In this document: positions 55,893 to 64,000 of the stretch, in pieces
Layout of the letters: each line of letters starts with the position of its first letter
How positions within the stretch are numbered: the first letter of the stretch is position 1
NCBI GenBank assembly: GCA_030789695.1
Contig: CM061133.1
Coordinates: 96,367,128-96,431,127, forward strand
DNA length: 64,000 nt
Reading direction: 5' to 3'
Source: Scilla litardierei
Lineage: Eukaryota > Streptophyta > Magnoliopsida > Asparagales > Asparagaceae
The notes under the pieces: generated by a model
The model's database searches: none
What the model saw: only the letters and a program-made list of their open reading frames with translations
What the model was told of the DNA's origin: nothing
Program-made: the position numbers and the translations under genes

Positions 55893-57275
55893 TCAATCAA
55901 TGCGGGATGTTTGGTGCATATGAGATGCACCCGTCAAACTTTCCGGGGAGCGCGCTTGGATTCGAACGTGGCGGCGTAGCGTTCTCCCGCGGTGGTCTCC
56001 TATCTCGAATAGTGTTGGGGGAGGCTCCCCCAAGCTAGCATTTGCCCCGGTCAACGGCTTAACCGGCGATGCCGATTTCCGTACCGGCGGAGCTTTCTTT
56101 GGAGACTTTGATTTCGAGAGCTTGCAGAGCTCTCGAATCCTTGTGACATCAGCGTCGCCTTCATCTTCATCAGCGGAGAAGTCGGGGGAATCGTCTTCAA
56201 TCTTTTCATCTCGGCCTAAATCCGGGCCTTCATCAAATTCTTCATCAAAAAGGGCACCAATTGAGTGAGGAATCGCCTCCTCTATCACCTCATCAAGGAG
56301 GTCCGAGAGATCATCCGACCGCTCTTTAAGCAAATATACTCTATTGATTTCGCCCGTCGGGATCCCCTCGGAATAGTGCTTTAGCCTTTGCCCATTTACT
56401 TTGAATGTGGTACCTTCCTTGCTTTCCAACTCGAAAGCTCCTCCCGGTTGTATGTGCTTGATGGTGAAAGGTCCCGACCAACGTGACCTCAACTTACCGG
56501 GAAATAGTCGGAGTCGGGAATTGTAGAGCAAGACCTTGTCTCCCACCTTGAAGTCCGTGACAGTTATGCGGGCATCGTGGAAAATCTTGGTCCTTTCCTT
56601 GTAAATTCTCGAGCTCTCATAAGCGTCTCTCCTTATTTCATCAAGTTCGTTGATGTCCAAGAGTCGCCTCACCGCCGCACTCTTATAATCGTAGTTAAAG
56701 GTCTTGATGGCCCAATATGCGCGGTGTTCCAACTCTACCGGCAAGTGGCAAGCCTTCCCATAAACTAGGCGGAACGGTGTGGTACCGATGGGGGTGCGAA
56801 AGGCCGTGCGATAGGCCCATAGAGCATCGTTTAGCTTCATTGACCAATCCTTTCTAGACCGATCTACTGTTTTCTCGAGAATTTGCTTGATTTCTCTATT
56901 TGAGACTTCTACTTGGCCGCTTGTCTGGGGGTGATAAGCCATTCCAACTCTATGATTTACCCCGTACTTCTTTAGCATGGCTTCAAACTTGTTCTCTATG
57001 AAGTGGCTTCCCCCGTCACTTATCAAGGTACGCGGCACTCCAAAGCGCGGAAAGATATTTTGCTTGAAGAATTTGGAGACGACCCTCGCATCATTAGTAG
57101 GGGTGGCAATAGCTTCCACCCATTTGGAGACATAGTCAACAGCCAATAGGATGTACTTGTTGCCATTGCTCGACGGAAAAGGCCCCATGAAGTCTACTCC
57201 CCAACAATCAAAAAGCTCAATCTCATGGATGGGTCTCATCGGCATCTCATTGCGCTTGGAGATATTCCCGGTCCG
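55893..57275 (-). pseudogene. Element D integrase
   Basis: Continues pol in the same frame after a TAA (57276-57278) in the zinc region following CDRC, where a Gln codon (CAA) is expected. The D-D-E triad is present: [18 protein letters not shown] and [10 protein letters not shown]. Then come [20 protein letters not shown], the GPF-type region ([14 protein letters not shown]) and an acidic tail. About 450 codons open. One substitution separates it from the upstream frame. Confidence 0.9.
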
Positions 57276-59777
57276 TTAACATCTATCGCAACCCTTCACA
57301 AAAGCGTGAGTGTCTTTAAACATTGTGGGCCAGAAGAATCCGCTCTGCAAGATCTTAGCGGTTGTTTTAGAGGCGGCATGATGTCCCCCGCATGGTAGAC
57401 CGTGGCAATGCAAAATGATAGACGTTGCCTCCTCTTTAGAAACACACCTACGAATGACACTATCTTTGCATATCTTGAAAAGGTAAGGATCTTCCCAAAA
57501 ATAGCTACGGACCTCATGCATAAATCTCCTCTTTTGTTGCGTGGACATCCCATGCGGTTTGATTCCGCACGCCAAGTAGTTGACGAAGTCCGCGTACCAA
57601 GGTACTTCCTCGGTCCTTACCGCATATAGCCTCTCATCAACAAATGTGTCGTCAATAGGTAAGCTCTCATCCTCCTTGTCGCGAATGAGCCTAGATAAAT
57701 GATCCGCCACGACATTGTCTGTACCCTTCTTATCTCTGATCTCTAGGTCGAATTCTTGCAACAAGAGTATCCACCTAATCAACCGGGGTTTGGCCTCCTT
57801 CTTGTTTAAAAGATACTTCAATGCCGCATGGTCGGTGTGGACAATCACCTTGGAACAGAGGAGGTAGGAGCGAAACTTCTCTATGGAATAGACGACCGCT
57901 AGAAGCTCCTTTTCGGTAGTTGTGTAGTTTTTCTGCGCGTCATCCAATGTCTTGCTTGCGTAGTATATCGCATGAAGCTTCCTATCTTTCCTTTGTCCCA
58001 ATACCGCTCCAATGGCTTGGTCGCTAGCATCGCATATTAGCTCAAAAGGGAGGCTCCAATCCGGCGGTTGAATGATGGGCGCTGAGACTAGCGCTTCCTT
58101 CAAGGTGTTGAAAGCTTGCAAGCATTCTCCTGAAAATTCAAAAGGAACATCTTTAGCGAGTAAGGAAGTAAGTGGTCTGGCAATCGAGGCGAAATCCTTA
58201 ATGAAGCGGCGGTAGAACCCCGCGTGACCAAGGAAGCCTCTAATGCCCTTAATATTAATAGGAGGAGGAAGTTTTTCGATTACCTCAATTTTAGCTTTAT
58301 CTACCTCGATTCCTCTTGAGGAAACAAGATGCCCGAGGACTATACCTTCCGTGACCATGAAGTGACACTTCTCCCAATTGAGAGTGAGATTGTTTTGTTG
58401 GCACCTTTTTAGGACTTTAGTGAGATTTTCCAAGCAAGAGTCAAACTCACTTCCGTAAACCGAGAAATCATCCATAAAAACTTCCATAATATTTTCAATA
58501 TAATCGGAAAATATGGATGTCATACATCTTTGAAAAGTGGCGGGAGCATTACAAAGGCCGAACGGCATCCTACGGTATGCGTAGGTGCCATAGGGACAAG
58601 TGAAAGTTGTCTTTTCTTGGTCATCTTGGTGCAAAGGGATTTGGAAAAAACCCGAATACCCGTCTAGATAGCAAAAGTATTTATGGTTCGCGAGGCGTTC
58701 AAGCATTTGATCGATGAATGGCAATGGGTAATGGTCCTTTCGGGTGGCTTTATTGAGTCTCCTATAGTCAATGCACATTCGCCATCCCGTGACAGTGCGC
58801 GTGGATATTGGCTCACCTTTGTCATTTTTTATGACAGTCATCCCTCCTTTCTTGGGGACGACGTGGACGGGGCTAACCCATCTACTGTCAGAGATAGGAT
58901 AAATTATACCGGCTTCAAGCAATTTTAGGATTTCCTTTTTAACCACCTCCTTCATGTTCGGGTTCAACCGCCTTTGAGGCTCTATGGAGGTGGCTTCGGT
59001 ATCCTCCAAATGGATCCGATGCGTGCAAAGCCTAGGGCTTATCCCTTTAAGATCGGAGATAGTGTATCCCAAGACATCTTTGTGGCTCCTAAGGACGTCT
59101 AGGAGTTTTTCAAGTTGATCTTGTGTGAGGTGGGAATTGACTATCACCGGAAAAGTCAATTTATTACCCAAAAAGGCATACCTTAGATTCGGCGGTAATT
59201 GTTTAAGCTCTACCTGAGGTGGCGCTGCTTCTTCCACCTTTTCAGCTCGCATGAATTCGGCTTCTTCCTTATCATCCTGGTTTAGCTCATCTTCAGGTGG
59301 AATGCTTTCTTGTGACGAGTCGGACTCGCTACTTAGTGAGGATGAGGCATCGAAGTAGGCGCCCTCTGATTCAGTGCTAGCATCGCCAAAACCTTCACTC
59401 TGCTCCAGTTCGTACCTGGAATCAAGAAACACATCAGACGATTCATAAAAACAAGAGTGAGCGTCATAAAGTGTAACACCCGGAATGTCGGTTTGCTCGA
59501 AGGGTTCTTCGGGAGCATAGTGCTCTTCGACATTTGCTCTATTGTCTTCGAAATACAATTTGTCGTCGACCACGTCAACTCTGACATTGCCTCTGATAGT
59601 TCCTTCCGGGGAGATTTGGTCCATCACAAAGCTAGCAAATAGTTGTTCGTCGGGGTCCGTGATATTGATAGCAAATGCTCCGGTAGCGTGGACCTCGTCG
59701 ACAAGCTCCTTAAGGAGGTCTGTGAAGGTGTCATAGTCTTCTCAACTGAGTTCTATTGTTGGCGTTGCATCCCCCAT
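57276..59777 (-). CDS. Element D pol: N-terminal module, RT and RNase H
   Basis: About 830 codons from ATG 59777. A TGA (59742-59744) lies 12 codons in, so translation may instead start at the Met at 59627. The N-terminus carries one copy of the module duplicated in C's protein ([22 protein letters not shown]), then an acidic linker. RT is of Athila type: [36 protein letters not shown] and active site FMDDFSVYG. RNase H has [15 protein letters not shown] and [10 protein letters not shown], then DHLSRL and the integrase zinc region. No DSGA or DLGAS protease motif occurs anywhere in it. Confidence 0.9.
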
Positions 59778-59927
59778 TCTCCCTGTTAAGATCTTATGCG
59801 AAATGCGGGGAGAATATGCAAATAGGGCTACGAATGAAGTTAGGATAAGATAGAGAGGGAAGTAAAGGAAGAAAGTAAGAAGAAATAACCGGGTGGTCGG
59901 TGCCGATCACCGTCAAAATGCCCTTCC

Positions 59928-59942
59928 CCAGCAACGGCGCCA
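59928..59942 (-). other. Primer-binding site of element D (Asp-tRNA type)
   Basis: Minus strand TGGCGCCGTTGCTGG, six bases from the LTR. Differs from C by one base. Confidence 0.75.
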
Positions 59943-59948
59943 AAAACT

Positions 59949-61765
59949 TGATCGCACCCCGGCGTACACGTCCCGAGGCGACGGTTGTAGTTTTACCGCA
60001 AGCGCACGGTATAGCGGCGAGCGGGTATCGAACACAGGGAGGACGAATGACCGTGCTTGCTCCTAATCAACCTGGCTATTTAGAGGGATAATTGCCTTGG
60101 GCGATCCTGTCACAATCGTCAGACAAAAGTGCGAAATATCAAATCAAATAGAGAACGCCTAGGGAATGGGGAATCCCCACTACTCACCGTATTTCACAAA
60201 TGTGGTTCGCCGGTATCGAAATCGCTAGGATGAGAATTTGGATGAACTAGTTGCAACTAAATGTGGAACCAAGCTCACGCTCTCGCGCTGTTGCCGGTCT
60301 ATAGCTATCCTAGGTTTGGGTCCAATCTCTTGCAAACCCTAGCCTAGGGAAGCTAGCATTAGGATCAACATCATCGTCCAATTGCGCACCGAGCCCAATC
60401 TCTTGCAAACTCGGTCCACAATCTAGATTAGGATAGTTCCTACCCGTCCAATCTCTTGCAAACGGGTATCGGCACGGAATTGCAACCGGAGATCCTAGCA
60501 TCGGTCCAATCTCTTGCAAACCGATACTTCGAAAATCCGACTCCAACCCAATTCGGATTTCTAGGGCTTCCTATCGAATTGGGATCCAATCTCTTGCAAA
60601 TCCCAATTGATGTGAATACCTAGCTATCCGTAGTAATTCGATCCCAATCTAATCCCTAATAACAATCCTAGCTCAATTTTTACCAATTCAACACAAATAC
60701 GAAATTGGGCTTGTAGGGTTCATCCCCACGCCCCAAGACGTGGAGACTACTCACTAATCATAGCAATAGCACAACAATTAGCAATGAAATAGACAATGGA
60801 ATTCATCACAACAATGATATAAACAATAAAAATAGAGTTTTTGGGGAAGAGAAGTGCAAACCAATGTAGATCTTCAATCAACCCAACAAAAATCCAAGTT
60901 TTTCTCTTCTCCAATCACAATTAATAAAACTAAAAAGTAGACTCAAAAAGCTGCAAAAAATCTGAGAGGTGGCTCCCAAAACTAGGGTAAAAACAGAGCT
61001 TAAATAGCCCCAAAAATCGTCTAAAAATCCTGACCAAAATGCCCCTGCACAGCCTGTTTTCCGCAAATTTCGCTACAGGCTGCGCATCGCACTCGGCCGA
61101 GTGACAAATGTCGCTCGGCCGAGTGAAAACCCTGTCAATTTTCCAGTAAGTCGGGGGCTTCAGGGGTCTTCAGTTCGGGGGCGGCTCGGCCGAGTGAGTT
61201 GTCGTCACTCGGCCGATGGCTTCACTTCACTCGGGCGGACGGGATTTGCCACTCGGCCGAGTGGGTCTTCTGAAGCTCAGATGGCCGAAAAACAGTAACT
61301 TCGATCTTTTTGAGGGCCTTCGTCTGGGCGCCACTCGGGCGGACGTGGTATCGTCACTCGGCCGATGTGGTCTCCGTCGCTCGGCCGAGTACACATGGAA
61401 ATCGTGTCTGAACAGGTCGGCCGAGCAGTGTCTCGCTGGTCGGCCGAGTGGCTCCTCCACTCGGCCGAGTGGGACACAAAAAATGCCCAAACTGGTCGTT
61501 TTGGCCTCCTCGTCGCTCCGGCGACGTCCATTCTTCTTCCGCTCCTCTCCAATAGCAAAATACCCCTCGGGGAGGTCGTCGGTGGCCGTCTATCGTGAGC
61601 GCATCTCATGATCACTCCAAATCGCGCCAAATCGCCTGAAATGCGACAAAAACAACAAAGCGTGAAAAGCATCGCAATATCGTCGATATATCGTGAAAAA
61701 CATGATTTGGGCGATCTAAATGGCATGCAAACATGCGGAAAAAGGTGTAAAATAAGGAGTGATCA
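59949..61765 (-). repeat. 5' LTR of element D
   Basis: 1817 bp. Hairpin array 60310-60608, TATA-like box 61000-61006, palindrome array 61092-61469. The CACAG duplication follows at 61766-61770. Confidence 0.94.
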
Positions 61766-63083
61766 CACAGCCCAGGGGAAGTTTGAGATCCGTAAGGCTT
61801 CGGCTACCTTGGTGAGTTTATCAACAAATATACCTTGCATAGCATCGGTGGAAGCATTTCCCCATTGTCTACGCCTTACCTTTTTACCCAATACTGGAGG
61901 AGATGCATTGCTAGTACCAGCTGGACCAGGACTTGGAGAGGGTGCCTGAGGGGTGTAAGGTAAAGGTGTGTCAGATGATTCATGCTCAAGCAGCGAAGGA
62001 GTTGCCTGCTCACTGTCACCGTCAGTGTATGGGCCGCCAAAAGTTGTAAACACACCCTTCATAAAATCCCCACTAACTGCGTCATCTCCTATAATCAATC
62101 TCAGATCGGCAAGCCATGGTAAGATCTTATTAATATAGTCTTTTGTTCTAGGGTGGGCCTGCACTTATATACAAAGGGATATTATTGAGTAAAAAAGAAA
62201 ATGACATAGACGAGTTTGTATTTTTGCGTCAATTGTGAAATTATTACCGAGGCCCACGTGGCATACGTTTCTGGCTCCATTAAAATCATCTGCCTATCTT
62301 CACACCACCCAATGCCACTTAAATTGATGCACGTATTCACATCGGCTAGTTTCTTACGCAATCCTTTCATACGATTATGAACATTTTGGCTTGAGTAGGC
62401 CATGCCGAATCTCTCATTAATGTGTGCAGCAGCAGCATTGAAGGCAGCAGCTTTGAAAGTCTTATCGGATTTCATCCATTCACTGGCCTGCTCCGCAAGG
62501 AATGGGATGAGGACCAAATCATGCTCCCATGGCCATATTTTGTGCACCGGCCCCTTTTTTGCAGGCTGCTTCAATTTTTTGATGGGGTTAGAAACTGATG
62601 CTTCCCCTAACTCTTCCCACCGACCCGACTTTCTTGAAGAATCGCTACCACATATGGGGTCATTACTGCTTTGGGATGATGCCCGGTTGAAAGCACTTGG
62701 GTGAGGCGGGCTAATATACTGATGGTGTCCACCAATACCTCACAATACTGGCACTTAGTAGCTCCCTCCCACTTGTTGCATCCCACCCCCATGGACCATC
62801 CCACCCCTTGGTAGCTCCCACCCCCCTGTCCCATACCGCCCCCTTCCAGCATTTGCATATACCCAGTTGGACTTTGCATAAATCCAGGTGGACTCCCCAT
62901 TTGCATCGGCCTGCTATACTGAGGGTATTGTTCAAAATGCATACTTGTGCCACCACCATAGTTGCCTACACCATAGTTGCCCTGCGAAGGATACTGGAAA
63001 TCTACCCATTGATTAACAAATGGTGGGTCAGAGATTGGGGGCATCGGATCACTCCCTTGACCTAGTTGAGATGCCCCTGACAT
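61766..63083 (-). pseudogene. Myb/SANT-like accessory gene of PIF/Harbinger element H, 5' part
   Basis: In related systems this protein binds transposon ends and helps recruit the transposase. ATG 63083 (MSGASQLGQG) follows an acceptor-like TTTGTGTAG, so a 5' non-coding exon is likely. A Gly/Met/Gln/Pro-rich N-terminus (to about 62780) precedes the Myb/SANT-like domain: WPWEHDLVLIPFLAEQASEW, FNAAAAHINERFG, VHNRMKGLRKKLADV. An 89-nt intron follows WAS, then an exon with ILPWLADLRLIIGDDAVSG. A one-base loss in a G run near 62788 and two stops near 62740-62760 break it, and D splits the last exon. Confidence 0.8.
62159..62247 (-). other. Intron of the Myb/SANT-like gene
   Basis: Donor CCTCG|GTAATA, acceptor AAGTGCAG|GCCCA, 89 nt, AT-rich with a pyrimidine-rich stretch. 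Removal joins ATWAS to AHPRTKDY in frame. Confidence 0.75.
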
Positions 63084-63255
63084 GCCTACACAAAGAAAGA
63101 CATAATATTGCAAATTAATAAATCAAAATATCCAAACAACTTGCCACAAGAAAATATCTCATGCGTAATTAAACAATGACATATTAGAAGTAATAATGCA
63201 TAACAAATATGACAATGTAATACTTATATCTACTACATACACCCCAACCCAAATT
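63084..63255 (-). other. Spacer between transposase stop and Myb-like start
   Basis: 172 nt, AT-rich, ends in an acceptor-like TTTGTGTAG. No coding sequence. Confidence 0.5.
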
Positions 63256-64000
63256 TCAAGGACCTTGTTCATGCGTGTTCCCCTGATAATGTATGTTACA
63301 ATAGTCGACCCACATATCCCAAGCGATTTGGTCCCTGCGCATTTTCCAATTATCCCTCTGTTGGGTTTGTTCACGCATGGGCATCTGTTGGGACATATCC
63401 ATAATCGAGTCATCGTGAACATCTCCATCGTCTGCAATCACATCAACATCATCCTCACTAAGTTTCGGGTCATGTGGATCTGTAACTTGGATGTAATTAT
63501 GCAACACAGTGCATGCAAGGATGGTATCGACCTGACATGAGAATGGATAGTGGGGCTTGGATGTCAGTATCTTAAACTTGTTCTTTAGGATTCCAAAAGT
63601 TGACTCGATCTTAGTTCGTAAAGACGAGCGACGTAGGTTGAAGAGCTCCTTGTGATTTCGAGGAACTCGATCAGTATGGTCCTTCAGATGATATCTAACG
63701 CCCCTGTATGGAGATATGAACCCTGGCATGATAGTATATCCAACATCGCATAGGTAATATTTACCTACAATCATAACCGTTAAACATTAGTATAATATAT
63801 TCACAAGATTTAATAAGGACAAGGAATTATACTGTTGGTTAACTTCGTCCTCTTACCTTCATACACTCGAAGACCGTTTGGGGGGGGGGGTAATGACAAC
63901 GTAGCTTTAAGGACGGTGAAATCATTTGTGGACCCTTCCCAACCTTCCATTACGTATGTGAATCTTTTATTTGGCGTTGCAGCTGCAAGAATATTTTGTG
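63256..64000 (-). CDS. PIF/Harbinger transposase (DDE_Tnp_4 type), C-terminal part
   Basis: Two exons visible, start off the right edge. Exon 63857-64000 has MEGWEGSTNDFTVLKA and NGLRVYE. Exon 63256-63764 has YYLCDVGYTIMPGFISPYRG (Asp in the usual D-G-Y context), NLRRSSLRTKIESTFGILKN (the catalytic Glu precedes STFG) and VLHNYI. An acidic, Gln/Met-rich tail ends it. The frame is maintained through an 11-C run. Apparently intact in the visible part, in contrast to the Myb-like gene. The first catalytic Asp lies outside the window. Confidence 0.9.
63765..63856 (-). other. Intron of the PIF/Harbinger transposase gene
   Basis: Donor TGAAG|GTAAGA, acceptor GATTGTAG|GTAAA, 92 nt. Removal joins RVYE to GKYYLCDVGY, matching the spacing in related transposases. 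Confidence 0.8.

Larger units (their letters stand above)
48710..61765 (-). mobile_element. Element D: Athila-like retrotransposon without gag or protease
   Basis: LTRs of 1817 bp each, differing at about three sites, and target duplication CACAG, so this is the youngest insertion here. Reading leftward: LTR, Asp-type primer site, pol (RT, RNase H, integrase), a 1.2-kb spacer with palindromes, an ORF in the env position, polypurine tract, LTR. Only 171 nt separate the LTR from the first ATG of pol, leaving no room for gag. Confidence 0.92.
45508..64000 (-). mobile_element. PIF/Harbinger DNA transposon H, interrupted by D (left end uncertain)
   Basis: A PIF/Harbinger-type transposase (63256 on) and a Myb/SANT-like accessory gene, the two-gene set of this superfamily, lie on one strand. 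The left limit is tentative: GGGCCTGTTCTTTTGAATGG at 45508 resembles plant PIF/Tourist terminal repeats, but no TWA target duplication is apparent and the right end is off the window. The element may instead end nearer 48490. Confidence 0.5.

Overview
The window looks like nuclear heterochromatin of a flowering plant. It consists almost entirely of nested transposable elements of angiosperm type (Ty3/Gypsy, Ty1/Copia, Athila-like elements with very long LTRs, and a PIF/Harbinger DNA transposon), and I see no single-copy host gene, tRNA or rRNA. I cannot name the species. Element letters A-I below are mine.

Layout, oldest host first. (1) Copia E (+ strand, 6395-44386) is an old relic cut by two Gypsy insertions. 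Gypsy F (- strand, 1-6394, running off the left edge) sits in its gag. Gypsy G (- strand, 8827-42319, 5-bp target duplication CAAAT) sits in its reverse transcriptase. (2) G was invaded twice. Copia A (- strand, 9601-25140, duplication GATCA) lies in its 3' LTR, and gag-only element C (- strand, 28821-36871, duplication ATTCT) lies in its pol. (3) Copia B (+ strand, 14171-22051) lies inside A in opposite orientation, making a multi-kilobase inverted repeat. (4) E has lost its 3' LTR and is fused at about 44386 to an inverted copia gag scrap (I). A non-coding stretch with a diverged tandem duplication follows (44.7-48.5 kb). (5) The right end is a PIF/Harbinger element H (- strand): a DDE transposase running off the right edge, then a Myb/SANT-like accessory gene. 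D, an Athila-like element with pol and an env-position ORF (- strand, 48710-61765, duplication CACAG), is inserted in an exon of the accessory gene.

How the parts work together. F and G appear to carry two short GT-AG introns at identical positions, one joining gag to protease and one inside integrase, so splicing could set the Gag to Gag-Pol ratio. C carries a gag-like gene and no polymerase. D carries reverse transcriptase, integrase and an env-position ORF but no gag or protease. C and D share primer-binding site, LTR ends, promoter palindromes and a ~60-residue protein module, so they look like related, mutually incomplete elements.

The most unusual signal is in the LTRs of C and D. Each has five hairpins with a constant 16-nt loop and a different stem per hairpin. 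Between the C and D families the stems differ by paired, compensating substitutions. The array lies about 390-690 nt downstream of a TATA-like box, so it is predicted to be in the RNA leader.
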